A stretch of DNA of 64,000 nucleotides from the NCBI GenBank assembly GCA_965214205.1, contig OZ243941.1, positions 1,364,001 to 1,428,000 of the forward strand, read 5' to 3'. Position 1 is the first letter of the stretch. Every line of letters starts with the position of its first letter. This document shows positions 49,174-56,571 of the stretch, one piece after another. The position numbers and the translations under genes are program-made. The notes below the pieces were generated by a model that was given only the letters and a program-made list of their open reading frames with translations, was not told where the DNA came from and did not search any database. The DNA comes from G963663315 sp965214205 (GTDB lineage: Bacteria; Pseudomonadota; Gammaproteobacteria; Arenicellales; Poriferihabitantaceae).

Positions 49174-49542
49174 ATGATTCAGATGCAGTCAATGATGTCG
49201 GTAGCCGACAACAGCGGCGCGAAACGGGTAATGTGCATCAAAGTATTGGGCGGCTCAAAGCGCAGATACGCCGGTATTGGCGATATTGTGAAAATCACCA
49301 TAAAGGAAGCGTTGCCCAACAGCCGGGTGAAAAAGGGAGACGTGTATGACGCTGTTATTGTCAGGACCCGAAGCGGTGTGCGCCGCCCCGATGGATCCTT
49401 GATCCGCTTCGACAGGAATTCGGCTGTATTGCTGAACGCCTCCCATCAGCCGGTCGGCACCCGGATATTCGGCCCGGTGACCCGGGAACTGAGATCAGAG
49501 AAATTCATGCGAATTATTTCTCTGGCCCCGGAAGTTCTGTAG
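49174..49542 (+). CDS. rplN: 50S ribosomal protein L14
   Basis: L14 forms intersubunit bridges and contacts 16S rRNA. The ATG at 49174 follows GGGGAAAAG and gives the family start MIQMQSMMSVADNSGAKRVM; the open frame further upstream overlaps rpsQ and is not conserved. AGIGDIVKITIKEALPNSRV and TRIFGPVTRELRSEKFMRII follow. Length is 122 residues. Confidence 0.97.
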   Translation: MIQMQSMMSVADNSGAKRVMCIKVLGGSKRRYAGIGDIVKITIKEALPNSRVKKGDVYDAVIVRTRSGVRRPDGSLIRFDRNSAVLLNASHQPVGTRIFGPVTRELRSEKFMRIISLAPEVL

Positions 49543-49589
49543 CAGTCTGTAACCAAGAATTTGATGAAATGATCCTGAGGTCCTGAACG

Positions 49590-49910
49590 ATGCAAAGAAT
49601 AAAAAAGGGAGACGATGTCATTGTGATCTGCGGACGCGACAAAGGCAAACGCGGAAACGTTTTGAAGGTGCTGGATAATGGCCGCGCTCTGGTTGACAAC
49701 GTCAACATCGTGAAACGTCATACCAAGGGCAACCCCAATACCGGGGAAACCGGGGGTATCCTGGAAAAAGAAGCCGCTATTCAGTTGTCGAACATTGCCT
49801 TATATAACCCGGTTACCAAAAAGGGTGACAGAGTCGGATTCAGGACATTGGAAGACGGCAGGAAAGTCCGTTACTTCAAATCGAACAATGAAGTAGTGGA
49901 CCTCGTATAA
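49590..49910 (+). CDS. rplX: 50S ribosomal protein L24
   Basis: L24 is an assembly initiator with a KOW motif: KKGDDVIVICGRDKGKRGNV. NIVKRHTKGNPNTGETGGIL and KGDRVGFRTLEDGRKVRYFK follow. Length is 106 residues, usual. rplE starts within 5-30 bases after the stop. Confidence 0.97.
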   Translation: MQRIKKGDDVIVICGRDKGKRGNVLKVLDNGRALVDNVNIVKRHTKGNPNTGETGGILEKEAAIQLSNIALYNPVTKKGDRVGFRTLEDGRKVRYFKSNNEVVDLV

Positions 49911-49938
49911 CCTGATGACTGAGCAGAATCAAACGAAC

Positions 49939-50477
49939 ATGGCCAGACTACACGAAAAGTACAGGACTGAAATCGTGCCGAAACTCCAGCGGGAGTTTTC
50001 GTTGAAGAGCGTGATGGAGGTCCCCGCATTACGAAAATCACCTTGAACATGGGGCTTGGCGAGGCGGTTGCGAACAAGAATGTGTTGCAAAGCGCCGCGT
50101 CTGACCTGGAAAAGATCAGCGGCCAGAAGCCCGTGATCACCAAGGCGAAAAAGTCCGAGGCGGCATTCAAGATACGCGAGGGCTGGGCCGTCGGCGCCAA
50201 GGTGACATTGCGGCGCGCGCGCATGTATGAATTTCTGGACCGCTTGATTTCCGTCGCTATCCCGCGTATCCGGGATTTTCGGGGACTCCCCGGAAAATCC
50301 TTTGACGGGCGGGGGAATTACGCGTTCGGGCTGAAGGAACAGATCGTTTTCCCGGAAGTGGACTACGATCATATAGATGCTCTGCGCGGACTGGATATCT
50401 GTATTACCACGTCGGCGAAAACAGATCAGCAGGCAGCGGCTTTGCTGCGCGAATTCAAATTTCCAATCAAGAGTTAG
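49939..50477 (+). CDS. rplE: 50S ribosomal protein L5, with an apparent single-base frameshift
   Basis: L5 binds 5S rRNA in the central protuberance and is essential. The first frame reads MARLHEKYRTEIVPKLQREF then SLKSVMEVPALRKSP and stops at 50043-50045. The rest of L5 (RITKITLNMGLGEAVANK through LLREFKFPIKS) continues in another frame. The junction is GTCCCCGC at 50020-50027; one more C would restore VMEVPRITKITLNMG. A real L5 of about 178 residues would span both parts. I think a sequencing or assembly error in the C run is most likely. The ATG at 49915 is an alternative start; 49939 matches the E. coli N terminus. Confidence 0.88.
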
Positions 50478-50480
50478 GAT

Positions 50481-50786
50481 ATGGCGAAAAAATCAATGGT
50501 GGCCCGGGAGGTGAAGCGCAGAAAACTGATTGATGCGCATGCCGTAAAGCGTCAGAAACTGACAAGCCGGGTCAAAGACCGGGAAACCAGCGCCGAAGAT
50601 CAGTTTCAGGCCATGCTGGACCTTCAGAAGCTGCCCAGGGATTCGAGTCCGGGACGCAGGCGGAATCGTTGCGAGCTGACCGGCCGGTCCAGAGGATATT
50701 TCAGAAAGTTCGGACTGTGCCGGAATAAATTGCGCGAAGTCATCATGCGCGGCGAGGCTCCCGGAGTCGTCAAGTCGAGTTGGTAG
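50481..50786 (+). CDS. rpsN: 30S ribosomal protein S14
   Basis: S14 is a 30S head protein. The 101-residue form without a zinc ribbon is seen: AKKSMVAREVKRRKLIDAHA, RDSSPGRRRNRCELTGRSRG and YFRKFGLCRNKLREVIMRGE. It follows rplE by three bases, which supports rplE being translated to its normal end. Confidence 0.97.
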   Translation: MAKKSMVAREVKRRKLIDAHAVKRQKLTSRVKDRETSAEDQFQAMLDLQKLPRDSSPGRRRNRCELTGRSRGYFRKFGLCRNKLREVIMRGEAPGVVKSSW

Positions 50787-50824
50787 TTCCGATACAAGCA
50801 AAGTTATAAAACAGAGAAATCGAA

Positions 50825-51220
50825 ATGAGTATGTCAGACCCTATAGCCGATATGTTAACCCGGATACGTAACGGCTCGCGGGCGCAAAAGACCCATGTCC
50901 AGATGCCTGCGTCGAGAAGCAAGGTCGCTATTGCGGAAGTATTGAAGGATGAAGGCTATATTTCCGGCTTTTCCGTGGATGGAGACGGTGTTTTCCGGGT
51001 ACTGGATGTTGAATTGAAGTATTTTCAGGGTGACCCGGTGATCGAAGAGATCAAGCGGGTCAGTCGGCCAAGTTGCCGTATTTATGCCAGCAAGGATGAT
51101 CTGCCATCAATCAGGAATGGATTGGGTATTGCCCTGGTATCGACTTCAAAAGGTCTGTTGACTGACAAATCCGCCCGTCAGGCCGGAGTTGGCGGTGAAA
51201 TAGTCTGCACTGTTTTCTAG
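50825..51220 (+). CDS. rpsH: 30S ribosomal protein S8
   Basis: S8 binds the central domain of 16S rRNA and represses the spc operon in E. coli. It starts MSMSDPIADMLTRIRNG and ends with the signature GLGIALVSTSKGLLTDKSAR and GGEIVCTVF. Length is 131 residues. ATGs at 50825 and 50831 are both possible. Confidence 0.97.
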   Translation: MSMSDPIADMLTRIRNGSRAQKTHVQMPASRSKVAIAEVLKDEGYISGFSVDGDGVFRVLDVELKYFQGDPVIEEIKRVSRPSCRIYASKDDLPSIRNGLGIALVSTSKGLLTDKSARQAGVGGEIVCTVF

Positions 51221-51295
51221 CGGAAACGAACCGGCTGAACCAATCCGAAAATCCGCAATCCGATTGAATAAACCCGTATTACCCGAACAGTAAAT

Positions 51296-51841
51296 ATGTC
51301 ACGAATCGCAAAAACCCCCGTGTCTGTACCGTCCGATGTCGATATCAGGATTGATAATGACCTGGTGACCGTGAAAGGCCCCAGGGGTGAACTGGCTTTT
51401 CAGCTTTCTTCAGGAATCGAAGTGGTTCAGAATGAGGGCAAGCTGAATGTCCGGCTGCAGGAAACCGAAGGCCGGACCAGCAAACATGTCCTTTCGATGT
51501 CCGGCACGACCCGGGCGATGCTGCAGAATCTGATTGTGGGAGTGACGGCCGGTTTCGAGAAGAAACTGACGATCAAGGGAGTCGGTTACCGTGCCCAGGT
51601 TCAGGGTCGGAAGCTGAATCTGAATCTCGGATTTTCACATCCTGTCGTCTATGAACTGCCGGAGGGGATCAGCGCTGTGACACCGACTCAAACCGAAATC
51701 GTGCTGAGCGGTACAGACAAGCAGGCTGTGGGTCAGGTGGCCGCGGATATCCGGGCTTTTCGTCCCCCGGAACCTTACAAGGGAAAAGGGATTCGGTATC
51801 TGGACGAATACGTGGTCAGGAAGCAGGCCAGGAAAAAGTAA
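51296..51841 (+). CDS. rplF: 50S ribosomal protein L6
   Basis: L6 lies near the sarcin-ricin loop and the factor-binding site. Sequence: SRIAKTPVSVPSDVDIRIDN, LTIKGVGYRAQVQGRKLNLN, GFSHPVVYELPEGI and the C-terminal RPPEPYKGKGIRYLDEYVVR. Length is 181 residues. Seventy-five bases separate it from rpsH, containing nothing I recognise. Confidence 0.97.
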   Translation: MSRIAKTPVSVPSDVDIRIDNDLVTVKGPRGELAFQLSSGIEVVQNEGKLNVRLQETEGRTSKHVLSMSGTTRAMLQNLIVGVTAGFEKKLTIKGVGYRAQVQGRKLNLNLGFSHPVVYELPEGISAVTPTQTEIVLSGTDKQAVGQVAADIRAFRPPEPYKGKGIRYLDEYVVRKQARKK

Positions 51842-51866
51842 TTTAACCAGAATATAACTCACGATC

Positions 51867-52223
51867 ATGATGAACAAAAACAAGGCCAGGTTGAGAAGGG
51901 CGAGAAAATCCAGGGGCAGGATCGCGCGCCTGGAGGCCACCCGGCTGTCGGTATACCGGACTCCGCGGCATTTCTATGCCCAGGTTTTCGACAAGACCGG
52001 ACAGAGGGCGCTGGCGGCCGCATCGACACTGGATGCCAGACTCCGCGCGTCTCTTAAAACCGGCGGCAACTGCGAGGCGGCGGTCGCCGTAGGTCAATTA
52101 CTGGCGGAAAACGCCCTGGCCGCAGGTGTTGAGACGGTCGCATTTGACCGATCCGGATATAGATACCATGGCAGGGTCAAGGCGTTTGTTGATTCTGCCC
52201 GACTCCATGGATTGAAATTCTAA
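51867..52223 (+). CDS. rplR: 50S ribosomal protein L18
   Basis: L18 carries 5S rRNA onto the 50S subunit with L5. Sequence: NKNKARLRRARKSRGRIARL, LSVYRTPRHFYAQVFDKTGQ and VETVAFDRSGYRYHGRVKAF. Length is 118 residues. The stop codon lies inside a 15-base tandem duplication that fills the gap to rpsE. Confidence 0.97.
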   Translation: MMNKNKARLRRARKSRGRIARLEATRLSVYRTPRHFYAQVFDKTGQRALAAASTLDARLRASLKTGGNCEAAVAVGQLLAENALAAGVETVAFDRSGYRYHGRVKAFVDSARLHGLKF

Positions 52224-52246
52224 CGATGAAAATTCTAACGATGAAA
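52217..52246 (+). repeat. 15-base tandem duplication between rplR and rpsE
   Basis: ATTCTAACGATGAAA occurs twice back to back (52217-52231 and 52232-52246). The first copy contains the last codons and stop of rplR. Each copy has an ATG in a short abortive frame. It looks like a recent slippage duplication between two essential genes. Confidence 0.9.
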
Positions 52247-52253
52247 AAGATTA

Positions 52254-52763
52254 ATGGCTAAAGCAAGAGAACGCGACAACGCTCGCAAGGACAATTATCA
52301 GGAACAACTGATTAACGTCAGACGTGTTTCGAAGGTCGTCAAAGGCGGTCGGATATTTGGGTTTTCAGCGTTGACCGTGGTCGGTGACGGAGAAGGACGA
52401 GTGGGTATGGGGCGCGGCAAGGCCAGAGAAGTCCCGGTTGCGGTACAAAAGGCGATGGAAGACGCCCGCCGTAATATGTTCCAGGTCCACATGAACGGCG
52501 ATACCCTGCAATACCCGATGGTGGGCCGCCACGGCGCCGTGCGGGTTGTGTTGAGGCCGGCGGCGGAAGGCACCGGGATTATTTCGGGGGGCACCATGCG
52601 CGCCGTTTTTGAAGTGTTGGGAATCCAGAATGTGTTGACCAAGGTGATTGGCACGACCAATCCGGTGAATGTGACCCGCGCCACAATCGCAGCGTTGAAA
52701 GGCATGAAAAGTACGGCTTATATCGCGGCAAAGCGCGGCAAGAGCCTGGATCAGATCAGGTGA
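52254..52763 (+). CDS. rpsE: 30S ribosomal protein S5
   Basis: S5 guards decoding fidelity and the mRNA entry site. Sequence: QEQLINVRRVSKVVKGGRIF, GFSALTVVGDGEGRVGMGRG, KAREVPVAVQKAMEDARRNM and NPVNVTRATIAALKGMKS. Spectinomycin-loop residues (KVVKGGR) look wild type. Length is 169 residues. Confidence 0.98.
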   Translation: MAKARERDNARKDNYQEQLINVRRVSKVVKGGRIFGFSALTVVGDGEGRVGMGRGKAREVPVAVQKAMEDARRNMFQVHMNGDTLQYPMVGRHGAVRVVLRPAAEGTGIISGGTMRAVFEVLGIQNVLTKVIGTTNPVNVTRATIAALKGMKSTAYIAAKRGKSLDQIR

Positions 52764-52765
52764 GG

Positions 52766-52963
52766 ATGGCAAGAATGAATCAGAAAAAAACCCTGAAAGT
52801 CACCCAGACCCGCAGCATTCATGGCCGCCTGAAGAAGCATCAGGCCTGTGTGCGCGGACTGGGGTTGCGCAGAATGCATCACACGGTCGAAGTGCTCGAC
52901 ACACCGGAAAACAGGGGCATGATCAATAAAGTGAGCTACATGGTTCGCTGCGAGGAAATCTGA
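52766..52963 (+). CDS. rpmD: 50S ribosomal protein L30
   Basis: L30 is a small 50S protein. The core KTLKVTQTRSIHGRLKKHQA, then VRGLGLRRMHHTVEVLDTPE and NRGMINKVSYMVRCEE, matches the family. Starts at 52766 (preceded by AGGTGAGG) and 52775 are both possible, giving 65 or 62 residues; E. coli has 59. Confidence 0.95.
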   Translation: MARMNQKKTLKVTQTRSIHGRLKKHQACVRGLGLRRMHHTVEVLDTPENRGMINKVSYMVRCEEI

Positions 52964-53004
52964 TTCACCTTGTAGGAAAACGGGATTGTTCGGACATTAT
53001 CAAA

Positions 53005-53451
53005 ATGACAGCATTAAGACTAAATAGTATAAAACCGGCCTCAGGTTCCAGAACCAGAGCGAAGAGGGTGGGGCGAGGCCCCGCCTCAGGGTTCGGCAAA
53101 ACCGCCGGGCGTGGCCACAAAGGCCAGAAGTCGCGTTCCGGAGGCTACCATAAAGTGGGTTTTGAGGGCGGCCAGTTGCCCTTGCAGCGCCGACTGCCGA
53201 AGCGTGGATTCCGCTCCAGAGTGAATGTCCACAGCGCGGAAGTCCGATTGTCTGAACTGGGCAAGGTCCAGGGGGATATCGTGGATATCAACGCCCTGAA
53301 AACCGCCGGTGTGATCGGCCTCAATGTCAATCGGGCGAAAGTGATTCTCTCCGGGCAGATCGGACAGGCCGTAACCCTGAAGGGTATTGGCGTGACCCGC
53401 GGCGCCAGAGCGGCGATTGAAGAGGCCGGCGGAAAGATAGAGGCGGAATAA
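53005..53451 (+). CDS. rplO: 50S ribosomal protein L15
   Basis: L15 is a late-assembly 50S protein with a basic Gly-rich N terminus: KRVGRGPASGFGKTAGRGHK, then GQKSRSGGYHKVGFEGGQLP and LQRRLPKRGFRSR. Length is 148 residues. It precedes secY by nine bases, the conserved order. Confidence 0.97.
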   Translation: MTALRLNSIKPASGSRTRAKRVGRGPASGFGKTAGRGHKGQKSRSGGYHKVGFEGGQLPLQRRLPKRGFRSRVNVHSAEVRLSELGKVQGDIVDINALKTAGVIGLNVNRAKVILSGQIGQAVTLKGIGVTRGARAAIEEAGGKIEAE

Positions 53452-53460
53452 GCCCGGATT

Positions 53461-54801
53461 ATGGCGAAAGCGAAGAAATTACCCGGCCCCGGCATGTTCG
53501 GAGGGCTGTCAGAACTGAAACAGCGTATCCTGTTTTTGCTGGGCGCCTTGCTGGTATTCCGGTTCGGAACCCACGTTCCGGTTCCGGGAGTGGACCCGGC
53601 GGCTATCGCCGAGCTGTTTCAGCAGACCCGCGGGTCTATTGTCGATATATTCAATATGTTCTCAGGCGGGGCATTGAGCCGCCTTTCCATTTTCGCTCTG
53701 GGCGTCATGCCTTACATTTCAGCGTCCATCATCATGCAGATGATGACCGCGGTGGTGCCGAGCCTGGAGCAATTGAAAAAGGAAGGGGAATCGGGCCGCC
53801 GGAAAATCACGCAATATACCCGCTATTTCACGGTTGTGCTGGCGCTGTTTCAGGGGGTTGGAATTTCAGTCGCCATTGAAAGCCAGCAGGTTGCGGGCAG
53901 CCCCGTGATACTGATTCCGGGTCTCGGATTCAAGGTGGTGACCGCCGCTACACTTTGCGCGGGCACCATGTTCCTGGTCTGGCTCGGAGAGCAGGTCACC
54001 GAAAGGGGAATCGGGAACGGTATCTCGCTGATTATCTTCGCATCCATCGTTTCCGGGCTGCCCTCAGCGGTGGCCGGTACGCTGGAGCTGGCCCGCACCG
54101 GCGCCTTGTCCGGCGGCATTGTCCTGATTCTGTTCATCGGAGCCATCGCGGTCACCTGGTTTGTCGTGTTTGTCGAGCGGGGGCAGCGCAGGATTACAGT
54201 GAACTACGCCAAACGGCAGCAGGGCCGAAAAATGATGGCGGGCCAGAGCAGCCATCTCCCGTTCAAGCTGAATATGGCCGGGGTTATTCCGCCTATATTC
54301 GCTTCGAGTCTGATCCTGTTCCCCGCCAGTCTGGGAAGCTGGTTTGGACAGGCGGACGGGATGCGCTGGATGACCGATATCGCGACCAAACTGCAACCCG
54401 GTGAACCGATCTACACGCTGTTTTATGGCGGCATGATTATCTTTTTCTGTTTTTTCTATACAGCGCTGGTATTCAATCCCAATGAGATTGCCGACAACCT
54501 TAAAAAATCCGGCGCTTTCATTCCCGGCATCCGTCCGGGAGTCCAGAGCGCCCGATATATCGACAGCGTGGTTTCAAAGCTGACCATGATCGGAGCCATT
54601 TACATTACCTTCGTTTGTCTGATTCCGGAGTTTCTGATCGTCAAATGGAGTGTTCCGTTTTACTTTGGGGGGACTTCTCTGCTGATTATTGTGGTGGTGA
54701 CCATGGATCTGATTTCCCAGGTTCAATCCCATCTGATGTCCCGCCAGTATGAAAGCATCATGAAAAAATCACCGTTTTCAAAGCCTCATGGCGCTCGCTA
54801 G
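53461..54801 (+). CDS. secY: Protein translocase subunit SecY
   Basis: SecY is the ten-helix channel of the Sec translocon. Family regions: ELKQRILFLLGALLVFRFGT, HVPVPGVDPAAIAELFQ, FNMFSGGALSRLSIFALGVM, PYISASIIMQMMT, VTERGIGNGISLIIFASIVS and KSGAFIPGIRPG. Length is 446 residues. The partner SecE is at 27,652-28,005. Confidence 0.98.
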   Translation: MAKAKKLPGPGMFGGLSELKQRILFLLGALLVFRFGTHVPVPGVDPAAIAELFQQTRGSIVDIFNMFSGGALSRLSIFALGVMPYISASIIMQMMTAVVPSLEQLKKEGESGRRKITQYTRYFTVVLALFQGVGISVAIESQQVAGSPVILIPGLGFKVVTAATLCAGTMFLVWLGEQVTERGIGNGISLIIFASIVSGLPSAVAGTLELARTGALSGGIVLILFIGAIAVTWFVVFVERGQRRITVNYAKRQQGRKMMAGQSSHLPFKLNMAGVIPPIFASSLILFPASLGSWFGQADGMRWMTDIATKLQPGEPIYTLFYGGMIIFFCFFYTALVFNPNEIADNLKKSGAFIPGIRPGVQSARYIDSVVSKLTMIGAIYITFVCLIPEFLIVKWSVPFYFGGTSLLIIVVVTMDLISQVQSHLMSRQYESIMKKSPFSKPHGAR

Positions 54802-54843
54802 ACCAGGCCCTGGCGAAGTCGGATTATTCGGAGAAATGAAAAA

Positions 54844-54957
54844 ATGAAAGTAAGAGCGTCAGTCAAGAAGATTTGCAGGAATTGCAAAATAATCCGCAGG
54901 AATCGCGTCGTGCGTGTGATTTGCACGAACCAGCGGCACAAGCAGCGGCAGGGTTAG
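54844..54957 (+). CDS. rpmJ: 50S ribosomal protein L36 (zinc-binding form)
   Basis: L36 is the smallest 50S protein. The 37-residue ORF reads MKVRASVKKICRNCKIIRRN and ends VICTNQRHKQRQG. The zinc ligands Cys11, Cys14, Cys27 and His32 are all present, so this is the C+ form. It lies 42 bases after secY, the standard end of the spc cluster. Confidence 0.95.
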   Translation: MKVRASVKKICRNCKIIRRNRVVRVICTNQRHKQRQG

Positions 54958-54988
54958 CGCGGGCGGATGGACGATAACAGGCGTTGGT

Positions 54989-55025
54989 GAAATTGATAGA
55001 ATCCGCGAAATTTGATAGAATCCGC
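54989..55025 (+). repeat. Tandem duplication ahead of the alpha operon
   Basis: GAAATTGATAGAATCCGC (54989-55006) is followed at once by GAAATTTGATAGAATCCGC (55007-55025), differing by one inserted T. Each copy contains a TTGATA-like and a TAGAAT-like hexamer. The promoter described in the next entry uses one box from each copy. Confidence 0.9.
54993..55021 (+). promoter_or_regulatory. Probable promoter of the alpha operon (rpsM-rplQ)
   Basis: TTGATA (54993-54998, first repeat copy) and TAGAAT (55016-55021, second copy) are separated by exactly 17 bases, followed by a GC-rich CCGCGGCCCC. rpsM starts 43 bases after the -10 box. The leader is too short for the E. coli S4-binding pseudoknot. Confidence 0.55.
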
Positions 55026-55064
55026 GGCCCCGAAATTCTCGCCAACCATTTATAGAGATTAAAA

Positions 55065-55421
55065 ATGGCACGTATTGCTGGAATCAATTTACCCAACCAC
55101 AAACACATCGAGATCGGATTGACCTCGATTTACGGTATTGGCCGTCGCACCGCGCAGAAAATCTGTGATGACGCCCATATCGACCGCGCCTGCAAGGCCG
55201 GCAGCCTGACTGACGAGCAGGCCGAGCGTCTTCGCGCCGAGGTCGCGAAATATGAAGTGGAAGGGGATCTTCGGCGTGAGGTTTCGATGAATATCAAGCG
55301 ATTGATGGACCTGGGTTGCTATCGCGGCCTGCGCCATAGAAGAGGGCTTCCGGTGAATGGTCAAAGAACGAAAACCAATGCCCGGACCCGAAAAGGGCCA
55401 CCCCGCGCGGTCAAAAAATAA
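55065..55421 (+). CDS. rpsM: 30S ribosomal protein S13
   Basis: S13 contacts the P-site tRNA and the 50S subunit. Sequence: ARIAGINLPNHKHIEIGLTS, IYGIGRRTAQKIC and the basic tail GLRHRRGLPVNGQRTKTNAR, then TRKGPPRAVKK. Length is 118 residues, the usual length. Confidence 0.98.
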   Translation: MARIAGINLPNHKHIEIGLTSIYGIGRRTAQKICDDAHIDRACKAGSLTDEQAERLRAEVAKYEVEGDLRREVSMNIKRLMDLGCYRGLRHRRGLPVNGQRTKTNARTRKGPPRAVKK

Positions 55422-55460
55422 CGGTCATTTATCCGGGTAACCACTCAAGGCAAATTACAC

Positions 55461-55859
55461 ATGGTCAAAGCGAGCGCAACGAGCAGGAAAGGAAAAGCGA
55501 AAATCAGAAAGAATGTGACTGAGGGGATCGCGCATATCCACGCGACTTTCAACAACACGATTGTCACCATTTCGGACCGGCATGGCGATACGCTGTGTTG
55601 GGCCTCGGCGGGTAATTCCGGGTTCAGGGGATCGCGTAAAAGCACCCCGTTCGCGGCCCAGACCGCCGCTGAAAGCTGCGGTCGGCGCGCCCAGGAAATG
55701 GGCGTGAAACAACTGGAAGTGAAAATCAAGGGTCCGGGTCCGGGCCGCGAGTCCGCGATTCGCGCGTTGAACGCGCTTGGCTTCGAGATTCATTCGATTT
55801 CCGACATCACCCCGATTCCACACAATGGCTGCCGCCCGCCCAAGCGGCGCCGCGTATAG
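55461..55859 (+). CDS. rpsK: 30S ribosomal protein S11
   Basis: S11 is a platform protein near the mRNA exit. Sequence: GIAHIHATFNNTIVTISDRH, GNSGFRGSRKSTPFAAQTAA, VKIKGPGPGRESAIRALNA and the tail TPIPHNGCRPPKRRRV. Length is 132 residues. Confidence 0.98.
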   Translation: MVKASATSRKGKAKIRKNVTEGIAHIHATFNNTIVTISDRHGDTLCWASAGNSGFRGSRKSTPFAAQTAAESCGRRAQEMGVKQLEVKIKGPGPGRESAIRALNALGFEIHSISDITPIPHNGCRPPKRRRV

Positions 55860-55895
55860 TGACACCATAATCCAGATAATATCCAGGTAATTGTA

Positions 55896-56519
55896 ATGGC
55901 AAGATATATTGGTCCAACATGTAAACTGGCGCGCCGCGAAGGGACGGACCTGTTCCTGAAAAGTCCGGTCAGAACGATTGACTCCAAGTGCAAGTTTGAT
56001 CGTGTTCCCAGAGCGAAAGTGGCCGGCCGCCGTCCAAGAAGCACCGTGTATGGCACCCAGTTGAGGGAGAAGCAGAAACTGCGCCGTATGTACGGGGTGC
56101 TGGAAAAGCAATTCAGGAACTACTATAAAACCGCGGCCCGGATTCCGGGTTCGACCGGCTTGAATCTGCTGCAGTTGCTGGAAAGCAGGCTGGACAATGT
56201 GGTCTATCGCTTAGGGTTTGGCGTGACCCGCGCTGAAGCGCGTCAACTGGTCAGCCACAAATGCATCATGGTGAATAAGGTGAAAGTCAATGTGCCCTCC
56301 TATCAGGTAAAACCCGGTGATGAAATCGAGGTGGTGGAGAAGAGCAAGAAACAACTGCGGATTGCCGCGGCGCTGGAGATATCCGAGCAAATCGGTGTGG
56401 CGCCCTGGGTGGACTCGGATCCGGCCGCGGTCAAGGGAGTGTATAAAATGCTTCCCGAAAGAACCGACCTGTCACCAGACATCAATGAGGCTCTGGTTGT
56501 GGCGCTGTATTCCAAGTAA
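55896..56519 (+). CDS. rpsD: 30S ribosomal protein S4
   Basis: S4 starts 30S assembly and in E. coli represses the alpha operon. Sequence: ARYIGPTCKLARREGTDLFL, YGVLEKQFRNYYKTAARIPG, the S4 RNA-binding domain LESRLDNVVYRLGFGVTRAE, and HKCIMVNKVKVNVPSYQVKP. Length is 207 residues. The N-terminal zinc cysteines are absent, as in most gammaproteobacteria. Confidence 0.98.
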   Translation: MARYIGPTCKLARREGTDLFLKSPVRTIDSKCKFDRVPRAKVAGRRPRSTVYGTQLREKQKLRRMYGVLEKQFRNYYKTAARIPGSTGLNLLQLLESRLDNVVYRLGFGVTRAEARQLVSHKCIMVNKVKVNVPSYQVKPGDEIEVVEKSKKQLRIAAALEISEQIGVAPWVDSDPAAVKGVYKMLPERTDLSPDINEALVVALYSK

Positions 56520-56571
56520 ACCGTTCCGTATTTTCTTAATTTAAACTTCGTTTCAACCACGAGGACAACTG

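Noticed and set aside
50020..50027. Programmed frameshift in rplE of the prfB kind
   Set aside because: There is no classic heptamer, no in-frame stop at the slip site and no stimulatory element that I can see; an error in a C run is simpler.
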